A stretch of DNA of 64,000 nt from Linepithema humile (Eukaryota > Arthropoda > Insecta > Hymenoptera > Formicidae), in assembly GCF_040581485.1 (NCBI RefSeq), contig NC_090132.1, positions 29,275,911 to 29,339,910 of the forward strand. The letters run 5' to 3'. Positions 1 to 12,100 of the stretch are shown piece after piece. The position numbers were made by a program, and so were the translations under genes. The notes under the pieces were generated by a model, which was not told the DNA's origin, ran no database searches, and worked only from the letters and a program-made list of their open reading frames with translations. Each line of letters begins with the position of its first letter. The first letter of the stretch is position 1.

Positions 1-579
1 CGCAAACAAATCGATTTTACAGCGAAAGATTGAAAAGTTTTTTCTAGTTTCATATATATGTTATATATGTGTTATATATGAATCTGTTATATATAAACTA
101 TATCTATTCAAAAGGATGTCAATGTTTAACAAAGTCGCCCTTGAATGAAAATAATCTACATTTGTTATTAAGTATGTCTCCATTATGCCGATCGAAAAAG
201 TCGATTGACATTTTTTGCGTGTAGTCTTCTTTATACTAACTTGGCTGATTAGCATGAGTAAGGACGCAGCTTTACACATTCTACATGTGCGATCGCGAGT
301 CAAATGTCAAAGATGATCGTGTAGAAAATAATATCATAACATTTTTCATTCCTTTATCAATAGTTCTACGAAATCGAGAGTTATTTCTCTTCACCATTCC
401 TCTCCGCTATTGTGAAATGAGAAGAATTTTCGCGCTATCGATAATTAATAAGCAGATTCATCCCACATATGTGCGCGGAGGGAGAAAAATTCCTTCCCAC
501 GTAATATGTTTATATATAATCGTGCGAAATCTGATATCTAATTCCATCAAAATAAGTGTGTACGTATATATGAGATAGC
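1..579. other. AT-rich upstream intergenic DNA
   Basis: AT-rich sequence with short TA-rich runs near 55-105. Only short open frames occur on either strand, and none resembles a known protein or has convincing splice sites. I see no gene here; it is most simply DNA upstream of the channel gene promoter. Confidence 0.5.
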
Positions 580-1160
580 TCTCTTATCCGCGTACGAGTC
601 TCTTCGCAGTCCGTATCTCAGCGGAGGCGGCGGTGAAAGAGGGCGGAGGGCGCGAACCTCGCGTCAGACGCCGCAATCGCGCGAATTACTATTTTTCATC
701 CGGTTCCCCTACCGCGACTCTTTCTTGTTTATCGGTTTCTCGTCGAGGGGGTGACCGTCGTGGGATTCGCGGTGCGAGGTGGATCAAGAGAGGGCGATGG
801 GGAAGCGGAGCTTGCGCGGTGCTGGGGGTGCGCGTCGTCACGGCGGCGAGTTTAAGGGTGATTCCGCTAGTCGGCGCTGGGCCAAGCCACGCGAAACGCG
901 CTGTGCTTGCGGAGCTTTCACGGGGAAGGATATCGGCCAGAGGCCGGCGGCACCACGGCACCTCTCGTGCGCGCGCGAGAAAGGCGGGCTAATGGTACCG
1001 CGACAGCGCGGCGTTCCCCAGTGAAACGACGGCTTGCACCGGACACGAGCGACGGCGGCGACGACGGAGCTTCCGGAAGATGCGGTACCTGAAGAGGAAG
1101 TCGCGCTGCCTCATCGTGAGAGACCGCGTCGGATGTCCGTGACGGCGAACGTCACTCGGG
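580..1160 (+). promoter_or_regulatory. CpG-rich putative promoter / start of 5' leader
   Basis: A sharp jump to GC- and CpG-rich sequence begins near 580 and lasts to about 1160, in an otherwise AT-rich window. It lies upstream of the first proposed coding exon on the same strand. A CAGT-type initiator-like core is present near 606-610, and no clear TATA box was seen. Several overlapping open frames on both strands (for example 633-992 plus) are Arg/Gly-rich compositional artefacts. The promoter role is inferred from composition and position only. Confidence 0.4.
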
Positions 1161-1208
1161 ACAAATCGCTTTGCTACCGGCGACACCAGCAGCGATTCCC
1201 AAAGTAAC

Positions 1209-1362
1209 AGGACCAAGCACTCCTCCGGGACTTCGAAAGCGTAAATTCGAAAGTAGAACCGAGTAGTACTTCCGAGAAGTTTCGTCGGCAGAACTTTGTA
1301 AAACAAGGACCAACAAATCTCGCCGAAGAGGTTCGAAAGTAAAACTTTGAAAACAGGACCAA
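1209..1362 (+). repeat. Imperfect short repeats in the leader
   Basis: The motif AGGACCAA occurs three times (1209-1216, 1306-1313, 1355-1362), and TTCGAAAG occurs three times (1232-1239, 1246-1253, 1332-1339). Spacing is irregular, so this is a degenerate cluster rather than a clean tandem array. No function is evident. Confidence 0.5.
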
Positions 1363-2606
1363 CGTTTCCCAAGAAAAAAAAAATTAAAAAAAAAAAGAAC
1401 AACGCGATTATTGACGACAGAACAGCGTATCGTTGTGAGACATTACGTTAGACATTCGTTTGCCGTAGAAAAGATGTGAAATTGTTTTTGAGGCTGTCTT
1501 TCGGGAGTATACGAAGGAAAAGTGAGCTGGCAGTGCAATTAGAAAGACGGAGACGTAGTGGACCCCACGAGGTGAGGAAATTTTGCACGAAGAAGACTTT
1601 CGATGTTCTCTCAAAGCGACTTCGCTAGGAGATTTCAACGAGTTACGAGCTGAAGGAAATTCTTCGAGAAACAACGTTGGTCTCTTTGGGTGACTATAGT
1701 GCGACTATAGCGAACGACTGTAATAACGTCGAAGAACTGTGACTCCATCAAAGTCTCTAATAACGCGTCGTTGATGTAATTTGTGGAATTGGTCTAGTCA
1801 ACATCTTATCATCATCCTTTGTTTCTCGCTCTCCTTCCGAACTATAAGCCTTTTTCGACCACGATAATCGTTTACCATTTGTGGGAACAAGCGCGTGGTG
1901 GAAGTTTTCTTTTTTCGCGTCCTTTCGCGCGTCCTTTCTCCCGCCGGACGTTTTTGCCGGATTTTTTGCATGCAAAAAGCGCAGGTGTAAGCGAAGGAGT
2001 TTCTCCGCGAAAGGGTCTTTAAGACCAAACTCTCCTCGTCCATCAAAGAAAAACTCTTCTCAGAAAGATCAAGAATAAGACTCCGATTGTCCCGAGGAGG
2101 ACAATATTAATAGCAACGAAAAGAAGTAGATTACAATTGCGGCGGCAAGGAGCTTGCATAAGTGTATTCGCTTAAGGCAGCGGCACATCAGCGACGGCAG
2201 AAAGGGAGAGGGAAGAACGGAGGGGACACGTGGAGGAAATGTGGCGCCTGACATTGTGCGTCGAGTAAACAAGCGGGCGCACCTTCCTTCTAAATTACGA
2301 GATACTTAACGAGCACGCTGGTTGGCGGGTCCAAAAAACGTAGAGTATTTTTAATACGTACTTATGTACGGCACACATAATTACATAGGTACCGCGTCGT
2401 TGCGCGAGACGATGGATAACTTTAAGTCTAAGATGTAATCGATATTTAATGTTCTAACGAAAAAGGGTTGGGGGAAAAAAAAAAACAGTGGTCCAAAATT
2501 AGACAGTGAGGCGGCGAAGTATGCGGTCCAAAAGTTTCTAGTGGCTTAGTGGTATTTTTCTGCCGACTTCAATCATCGTGATCGTTCACGCCGCGGTGTA
2601 TTTTTT

Positions 2607-2666
2607 ATGAGTATATCTTTCGGAGAAGGTGGTGGATGCGGAAGGAAGGGGGTGGCGGAGGCATAA
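2607..2666 (+). other. Upstream ORF 1 (19 codons)
   Basis: An ATG-started ORF of 19 sense codons ends at TAA, about 330 bases before the proposed channel start codon. If the leader is transcribed as drawn it could lower initiation downstream. Its peptide has no recognisable features. Confidence 0.3.
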
Positions 2667-2903
2667 TATCGTGCAGGTACCGAGCGCGGTTAGGCGCGCC
2701 CGTGCTCCAGAAGTTTCTTTGTGGTTCGTTAACCCTCGCCGCGAGCGCGATCGTGCGTGTTACGGGGCTGTAACTACGTCGCGCCGCTCAGAAGAGTATA
2801 CACACGTCGCCACGATCGCAATTGGAACACTCGAACCTTCCCGCGCATCGTTAGATAATATAACTCTCGGAAGAAAGAAAAGAAAAGGGAAGCTCTCGTC
2901 GCG

Positions 2904-2924
2904 ATGGTAGGAAATACCAGATGA
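2904..2924 (+). other. Upstream ORF 2 (6 codons)
   Basis: A minimal ATG ORF whose TGA stop (2922-2924) overlaps the ATG of the next upstream ORF (2921-2923). The two form an ATGA overlap. Confidence 0.3.
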
Positions 2925-3001
2925 GTGGGAAGATATCGAAGAGGGATTGCTGTAGCACACGAGTACCTGACTCCAACGCGCTCGAACGTCCGACTATATG
3001 A
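2921..3001 (+). other. Upstream ORF 3, stop overlaps channel ATG
   Basis: An ATG-started 26-codon ORF in a different frame from the channel. Its TGA stop at 2999-3001 overlaps the proposed channel start codon at 2998-3000 in an ATGA arrangement. This geometry suits termination-reinitiation or translational repression of the main frame. It matters only if the transcript includes this leader and 2998 is the true start. Confidence 0.35.
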
Positions 3002-3176
3002 GCGCCAGCTTCAATATAGTGAAAAGATGGAGAACATTCGTGGTGGCACTGTGGAATAACGCGACAGATCGGATCCGAGATGCCTCAGCGAGCAAAACGC
3101 TAACAATGACGACTTCCAGCAGATACAGCAGCTACAACTGCCTCACCAGTTGGGATAGCTACGATCGGATACCAAG
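2998..3176 (+). CDS. SLO2: SLO2 exon 1 (proposed N-terminus)
   Basis: ATG at 2998 opens 59 codons plus two bases (AG) before a donor GTATCG at 3177. An in-frame TGA at 2968-2970 makes this the first ATG of the frame. The phase fits exon 2, which begins with a single A: the joined AGA is Arg, followed by the conserved VRVEYYVNENTFKERL block. The peptide (starts MSASFNIVKRW, residues 1-59) is Ser/Thr-rich and differs from the LPPRYRF-type N-terminus I recall for vertebrate KCNT1. Vertebrate KCNT1 uses alternative first exons joined at this point, so a divergent N-terminus is plausible. The donor is weak and no homology supports this exon, so an exon elsewhere remains possible. Confidence 0.55.
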
Positions 3177-6100
3177 GTATCGCGTATAGCTGCCATTAAT
3201 ATTTAAGTGCACAATATATCAGATTTTATTAGTAGGCGGGGAAACTTTTAATGAGAAAATTTAAAGAAGGTCATTTTGAGATTTGAAAGCGGCGCGTAAA
3301 AACGTTACGTCGACGGATATTAATCCACGCTTCATGGAAGCGTAATTTCATGGAAGATTGAAAGGCAACTGTTCAATTATACTAATTGTTTAAATTGTAT
3401 CAAGAACAGAGAAAAGGGGGTCCTTGATGCTGCGGAACGCAAGCGGGTTTCGCGAGTACGCTAATCTTTCAGACATCGCATTAATTATAACGCAGTGGAA
3501 AGTCGACACTGTTAAGTCTTAAGTGGCACATATATTTTCGACGCTCTTAAATCGGTCATTCGTGTCTGAATCAATTTTGGACGGTGCTAAAGTGCTTGAA
3601 AAATTTTGAAGAAATTTAAGCGTCCTGTTGCAGATTTCTGTAAGATTGTTACATGTTTGAGAAGAGTTAAGAAAGAAAATTAAATATTTTATTTTAGGAA
3701 ATTAAAAGAGATGAGAAAGATTAGGCACGAATAAATCATTCAGAAATTAATTATATAACAGGATTAACCTGATTTGCAACGTGCGTTCTACTTCCTACTC
3801 GTATATACGCAGACATCTATGTACACTCTGTGTGTCCGCAAATAATCAACAATGACATCATCAGTTACGGATTACAATTTCCTTTCAGCTGGTCGATTCT
3901 GCTCGATTAAACATTTGCGTTGTTTGCTATCATTTTCATAGTTATTCGTACTGTGATATCGCACTTTTTTTTCTCTTTTACACGTCTTTTCATTTTTTTT
4001 TTTTTTATGTTTCTACAATTTATATTGGCGAACATATCGAACACGTAATAGATTTTTGCCATTCAGGAAAGCAAAGGTTGATTTTGACGCGTCCCAATTG
4101 ATTAGCGATGCTGAGACAAATGGCGAGCAAATATTTGCTCCGCAATCCTGATTCTGACTTCGCGTATTCATCTAACTACAGATCCGTTTTTCATACAACT
4201 GAGGTTATTCGAATGTGTGCGGAGAGTTAAACCAAAAATGAATCTGAACGTTAAGACTGCCAAAAAAAGAGTTATTAGTTTTTTACATTGAACTGTGGAA
4301 CCACACACATTATTAATATTGGTAATTATTATAGAAAATAATATAAAATAACGATTTTTTGTGAGGATATTTTGTAACAATTGTTTCTTACAATTTTGCA
4401 AAAAAACTTAGAAGCAAAATTTTTGAGAAATTACAGCTAAATCAGTAAGAGATTAGAGCTTCAAATAATTTATTTATGATACATTAGCATTATATTGTAT
4501 TTATTCGAAATCGTTGCTTTTGATGTTTCAACGCCTGTTCTTTAATTTGGCGTGTCTTCTCTGCATGGGCTTTGTGCCAATTTGAAGGCTATGACGCGAC
4601 AATGATGGACGATGTGTTTCGAGATCTGTCATGAGAATTCAATATACGATACGGATAAACGACGTCGGTGTTCAGAATTTGTCATTTTCAATCTGCAAGC
4701 CGTAGAAATAACGAACGCTTTCGAAGTGGTGGATGAGTTTGTCGCTCGTTAAAATGCGACAAACGATGACAATTCGTTTGCGTTTCATGGAGTATTTAGC
4801 GCCGGCTATCTTCTTACAAACGTGAGTATCAATAACGGGAGACGTTATAGCGCACTTCCGACGCAAACGAGGCTTTATCGGCGTGCTCGAATGCCGATGC
4901 GCGAGATGTCGCATGTCGCGTATGTGTGGTTGAACACCAACTGAAATGTAATTCATTCTTGTTTAGCAGGCTGAGAGTTCGATAAGGACTTCTGTTATAA
5001 TATTCTAAGGACATTTTTTTACTACAGTATAATGAATTGATTGGGTGGTTTTACGAAATAAATCGTAACAGACACAGCATTATACAGCTCTCTTGAAAAA
5101 CGAAATTGACTGGTATCTTTCGCACAAATCAATCGATTACAACCTAAGCAGGATGAAAAATTCTTCTTGACTCACCCTATGCATACTATTCACAATTGAA
5201 GAATGGAGATAAATATTGACCTGCCAAAAATTTTCATTGAAAAGTTGACTCCGAAGAAGATTTCATCGTTATAATTTTATCTGAAAGTGTGTATTCCATT
5301 ACAATGGTGTACTTTGTAGTCTTTTGTTAAGAGACAAAATATATATGAAGTAAATAAAATATCATGCTGCACAGGCGAAGAAGAAAAGTTGCGAGAGACA
5401 TACTTTTCTTTGCCTGCTTTAAACATGATTCATATTATACATAATTTCATCGAAATGGAAAAGAAAATAATACGATTTTCTCTACAATATTTGACGGATC
5501 GCAAAAGTTTAAGGCTTTCTTAGAGGAAGGAACGCAGAGAGCTAGCGAGAAATCAAATGAATACCTTTTTCTGTATTAAGATGAAATGGCATTCACTGCA
5601 AACATTATTATCAAACTTTTATTTACAAGTGAAATTTTTCCATTATGACGCGACATTCCTTTTTTTCCGATTTCAATGTGTGATAGTCGCTTTATTCGAT
5701 GAAAAGGTTAATTCATCACTGACAAAATTGGCGGCTAATTGAAGTTTTGTGAGCCATTCATAGTCGGATTTACGGGCGAGAAATAAAGTACCTGGTTGGA
5801 TGGATTCTTTCATCTCTTGCTATTGACTCTCAACTTATTCTTTAACTTCGTTTTGGCCGCGTAACGAACAATTATAGAATCCATTGCTCTAGCTTCCATT
5901 TAGTCTTTTTTCGGATAACTCGATTAGCACAATCGAACATTCATACGATCGTCCAATTTCTTCTCTTCGCTTATTTTCTTCGAAACGTCTTTGGTGATGG
6001 CGCAAAGAATGGATTCGACAAATAGCCAGTCGTGATCTCAACGAACAGATGACTAAATCGGTCTGTTTTTTTTTCTAATTATATCTCATTTAGTTTGGTA

Positions 6101-9100
6101 CGTGCAGCTCTTACTAATTTGCCCTCATCGCTTTTTACTCACGCCACCGTTTGCGTGCAAGATATTGTCCGTCACGGAATTTTCGCCGATGAAATGCCGC
6201 TCTGATTTATTTTTCTTCCACTTCTGCTGTATGCAAATGCGGTAGCAAAATGAAGTGTAATAGCAAGTTTTTGGAATTAATAAAAAGTTCCTGTATCACT
6301 TGCCTTTCTAACTCACGATTGAACTCATGGTTGTTACTTTTTGTTCGCGTCGCTGCTTGCGTGACAGATTTCAACGTGAAATTTCTTTCATTGAAATGTT
6401 ATTCTTCCGTTAAATTGTTATTCCAATCTCTCTTTCTCAGAAATGTTATCGCAGATTATGCAGATAGCATTGGAAAATCAAATATAATAGGATAGATTAT
6501 AGCGAAGCAAATTGCATAACATAAATAAATAATTAGAATGATAGATATTTTTCTAGTCTTCAACAATTCTATTTTACACTGTTGCATGTTTTGTTCACGC
6601 TAGCGTTCGTGTGCGAGATCTTTTTTTTTTATACGAATTTTTCCCGGATAAAATACCGTACTAAGTATTACGATTTGTTTGAAACTTTTATATATCAGAA
6701 GATCTTGATTTTTAAAAAAACTCATAACTCAAATAGACTTTCTAATATAAAAGATATTGCAAAAGTTACGTTTTTAAAAAGCTTGCCTTTTGATTTAATA
6801 TTGTGACATCGGTATTTTTTGTGGAATAGAAAATGGAGAACTTTACGATTTAAGATTTAAGATTGGGATATAAATCAAATTTTATATAATTGCTATCTAT
6901 TTCAGATAAATTTCACTAATAAAATTTTATTTTGAAGCTTAAAGAAATAATGAAATGAGATTAAATTTTTATTAACAAATATTGAGGTCAAGTTTATTGT
7001 GTAATAAATATTGTGAGAGAAAGGACAATTTTTTAAAAACATTTTATATGTGCATTATAGCAGTATGAAATGAAACATGTATATTGTTATTGTATTAAAT
7101 TGAAGTGCTTGCTATATCGGTAAAATATGTTTGATATTTTCTCCAGTAGACAATAAAGTCGTTTTTTGCCTCTGTGGTGTTGAAGTGCAATTGCAGTTCT
7201 CTTAGTGGTGCGAAACTGGTGGAATGGATCGCACTATACCGATCTATTAAATAATATAGTCCCTGTCGCGTCGTTGTCGTGGAATTTTACGCGCGACGGG
7301 CTCTCTTTTCTGAAAATTATATTCGTAAAGCGAGTAAGTAAAGTGCACTTTTGCGTAACGCGTTTATATTAAGTATATTTAGATTCTTAAAATAGTTGCG
7401 GTTTTATCTTTTGAAGTACTGCCGCAAAATTATAATCACATTATGTACATTTGGATTTATAGTAAAATTAAAATATATATGTATTTTTCTATATAAATAT
7501 TTTTGTTCACAGAAATTGATATCTAATAATGTATATTTTTTGATAAATTCAAAGTTTTATCGAATTTAAAGGAGTTTGCATAAACATTTAACGTTGAATC
7601 GTTCAATGATGCAATGACTGCAACAATCTGTGCAACGAAGAATCAAATAACTTCCAAATAGCGTGTTATTCAGCGACACAGCCGCATTTAATTATTTCAA
7701 TCAGTGCGGTATCTATTCGCGGACATTCAAATTTGTGCTAACGTATAATTGAAGGTTCTCGCACTAGTGGATTGTTCGTAGCAATCGAAACCTCCCTATT
7801 CCCGCAAATAGCCGTCATCTCGCCAGAAATTCGACGCGACCCGTCAGGATCCCGCTTCTTGTCCTGTTAATGAAACACGGCCGAGTGGCAGTTGCTGTCG
7901 AGCTTGGTGCTGCCGAACCCACATGGCAAATTGATCGTAAAAGCGACGGCCAAGCATCTCTAGGGCGACGAGCTGGCAATTAATTCCTGCCACGGATACA
8001 CGTCGCGAACACACAAGGGTCTCTCGCGGACTCCATCTTAGCCTGATTCTCTTACGCGGGACATGTCCTAGAAATGTCGTACTTTCCCTCCTGGAATGCT
8101 AATCAATTGGGAAATTTGGGGTAAAAGCGGCATATTTCGATAAAATAAATACGTTCTAATATATTAAAGAGTTCTTTTAGGGTTAGCAACTGATTTGCTT
8201 TTAGCAAAATTATGGAATTAGTAATTTTTATGTTATAAACAATTAAGTTTTAATTTGAAAATTCTAAATTCATTAAATTAACAAAAATTTTTATTGACAT
8301 CTTTATTAGCTAGATATTTTATGTAAAAAATAAAAAATTATAGAAGAAAGATAACGTATAATCCAATTTTTGTTGATTCTAAATTAATTAAAAAATTTGT
8401 AGCTGAAGGAAAATGTACGTAATGACGGATAAATAGTATTAAGTATAAATTGGATTTTAAATTAAAAAGCTCTTTCAGCTAACTTTCGTTCATTTTGATT
8501 TATTGTGTTAACTTCTCTGGTCTTTACGAAGCATTTATTCTTCTAACCAATCATTATATTTACACGGTGCAAGTTTCTCACTTTAATTCAATTTTTATTT
8601 AAGTTATTTTTTATCGATTTAACCAATTTATAACAAAGATTTAAAAGCATAAAACATAATTACTCATAATCAGTAGAATCGAAATTTTAGCATATAATCT
8701 GGATGCTTTGCATTTGTACATGCATCGGCTTAATTACCTTTTAGTTTTCTGCATAAATAACCGGCATTTTATTCATTGCATTAAATAATTTCGATTGTAA
8801 ATATTGTAGGATTTTTGCTTCTTGCTATTTGACATATCAAAAAGAACGAAGCTAGGTGAAATGCATTAAATTAATGAAAATATTTAACAATTTAATGCGT
8901 TTAATGCAGTTAAAAAATATATTGCTTGAATTTTTTTGAGGTCGAAGTGCATACAAAATTTGCGCGTCTGTGATAAATAATAATTTTTAATGGATTGCTG
9001 CATCCAATAAATATCAAATTAATTTAATTTTAATAAATATAATGAAAACATTACAAGTACAATTTGTACAAACAAAATAAAAACTACGACGTATAAAATT

Positions 9101-12100
9101 ACACCTGTTTTACAGCCGCACACATTCAAGATGTAAACATGATGAATTATTCAATCCCGCCATTTTTAAATCTACAATAAATGATTGATACGAAATATAA
9201 TTTATTCAATACGCGATATGCTTATTTGTCACTGCGATAGGTTTCAATAATCGGCTTATGTACCTTTGAACAACGACGAATTACATAAATCGGTCGCGCG
9301 TCGATCATTATGCCATCCACTATTCCATATCGGTTGCGATGCACTCCAGTATAATGAAGCATTTGCAGATGATAAACATATAGAGTAGAGAACCGCAAAT
9401 GTCACTGCCGCCAACATGAGTAAAATAAAATATTTTAATGAAATTTGTGGAGAGCACCACGAGTGGGAAATCTAATTGCATCTCTCGTGACATATATTCG
9501 TCGCATAGATATATATTCAAACTGTACTCTATATACTGTTATAGTATGTTAAAATTGTATATGTGAAGTTTTTTTTGAGAAGCATGCAAAACTAATTAAT
9601 AATTTATTTATTTTTAGCAATTTTGAAGAGTTCAGAAAGTAGAACGAGACTTTTTAATACGAATGCATTTTAAATACACATGTCCGTTGCGTCGTCGCGA
9701 CAAAACAGAGAAAATAGTAATAGATTTAACTATGCGATGAATTGAATTTCTAATTAATATCATTCGTGAGTTATTTACTTAAAATATTTAAGAAAAATAA
9801 TTTTTAAAACTTAGAAGAAATGATAGTTTATGTTAGCGTTAAACTTTCAAATATATTCTCTAAATGTAATACTAATTATATTATGAATATTTAGTTGGAA
9901 ACTGTAAATATATAAACACGGTTAGTGCGTTTGCATTAGTTTTCGGAAGACCTGCAATGCACGAAACCTTCAAAATTATTTCAATGTTGGTTACCGCTTT
10001 GTCTTTGATGTAATTCCACGTTAATATTTTACAAGATGAGTACAAGCTCACTCCAATTATCACGACGGAAGAAATTGAAATGCGTTGCAATTATTATTGT
10101 CTCTTTCAACGCGAGTGGCGGTACGTAAAAATTAAACAAACTGCGAGAGTCGACGAATTTTCATTAAACTTTTCTAAATCGAATCCTGCTCAAAGCTGTA
10201 CAATCTGTGAGCAACCGTTGCGACCTCGATGGTCAGTGTATCTTAAATTCCATCAAAGCAAACGATTACATTAAAATCGGATTTAATATCTGCTCGTTAT
10301 CGTTAATATTAGTAACGAGCTCTCGAAATTATCTTCGAGCGTTCATATAATAGAATTTGTTTCAAGCGTAGAAAAACTAATTTTTTCCTCTTTGATGCAC
10401 TTGAAAACATGAACGCCTTGATTTATTTCCGCGAATGTTACTTTGGATAAAGCATACCGACTTTGATTGGCCGGTTGCTTTTTTGGAAAAACTGTAGAAT
10501 TGCAGCGCAAATCAATTGCTGTGAATAAATTTTGAATTATTGAAAATTAATCTTGATTTACGCAATTTGCGTGTGGCTCATGAAGAATTTTTTATAAACT
10601 TAATTTACACACGATACTGTATTAAATTTTCTATATATTTTTTCTGCATTTACACAATTAATTTACATTATTTAACATATCCAATTTTTATGAGATATTA
10701 GAAATCCTATTTCTGTTCGTTAGGTAATTATATATTTTAACTGTATATTTACATCTTTACTTTACTTTAATCACGTAGGGCTTCAAATTGTTATGAAAAA
10801 CTGATAACAGATTTTATCAAATTTATCAAATTTTTCAGATATTGTAATTGGAAGGAAATTAAATGTATAGTTAAATGAATAAAATAAAGCATTGCGCTAA
10901 AACAATCAAATATGAATGCTAAAATAATGAAAATACATATAAATTATGTTACGTTATTTTCACGCTTTTAATCTACAAATTTGCATTTATGCGCATATGC
11001 ATAAAATTAATTTTGTCATATCATAATTATATCATTTATGCGTTTATTGCTTTACATTATTATACAAATTATATAAGTATTGCAAATCTTTTAGGAATAA
11101 ATAATATTAAAATATTACTTTGATAAGTAAGAAGACAATCAAAGATAAGAAGGAAATCGAATAATTTCCATATCTGATAACATTTTACATTTTCTACAAG
11201 TATCGAGAATATGGAAACGAATGATTTTTATCGGATAGAATGAATATACCTGTTGCCGGCACATAAAGAAACTATTGCTCGAAGATTAGATCAGATAAGT
11301 TATCGGACGCATTTTCAAAGGCACAATTTAAATTTATACCAGACGGATATCTTTTACATTATTGATATATTGATTCTATGTCGAAAAATCCCTCTGACAC
11401 ATAAAGTGTTAATAAATTTTTTTCGGAATAAATTTTAAGTAACTAAGAAATACTTTCGCGCATGTTTATAAATGTGTACCTTTTTAGAGATAAAACAGCA
11501 TTGGACATTAAAAGAAAAAAGCTTTGACGAGCACTCTCTGTTTATAATATTTATAAGACAAGCTTTGCAAAAGGTTAACAAGCCCAAAAGTGAATAGATT
11601 AATAAATGCCTAATTAAATCTGGCAAGTAGGTCAATATTTGAATATTTATAAATGCTTTTCAAAAATTTCATAAACGTTCTAAAAGGTTTTAAAGATTCA
11701 ATAAAAAATCTTTATTATATATTATACTACGTCTTTTTTTTTAACTTATGAATATATTGTCTATTTGAACTTTACATTGAGAATTTTAATTTTATATTTG
11801 ACGTAGATATTTCACATAATTAATTATTTATTATTCAATTTAAGTCACAAGTTGTATGATATTTTGCATATAAATGAACAGCGATAGAAGCATGCAATTA
11901 TAATATAATTGCTAACAGAGATGAAATTAACATAATTGTGGTTATCACGGTATTTAATGCTCTATCTGTTTTACGGGACAAAATTTATATAGTATTACTA
12001 GGATAAAGCTACATCCCGCGCAGTGTAGCGAGTGAAGTATTACTGTAAGTTTACCTTCACAAGATTTTGCGTTCCACACATATTACTTACCGCGGTACAA

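Larger units (their letters stand above)
1161..2997 (+). other. Probable 5' untranslated leader of the channel gene
   Basis: This stretch joins the CpG-rich block to the proposed start codon at 2998. It is moderately GC-rich and has no long credible coding frame. It contains A-rich runs at about 1374-1396, a pyrimidine-rich segment at about 1906-1945 and, close to the start codon, three small ATG-initiated upstream ORFs. It may be one long leader exon or contain a 5'-UTR intron; the sequence alone does not decide. Confidence 0.35.

Noticed and set aside
633..992. 119-codon plus-strand frame in the CpG-rich block
   Set aside because: Arg/Gly/Ala-rich composition with overlapping open frames on both strands is expected from high GC content. 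No motif or homologue is recognised.
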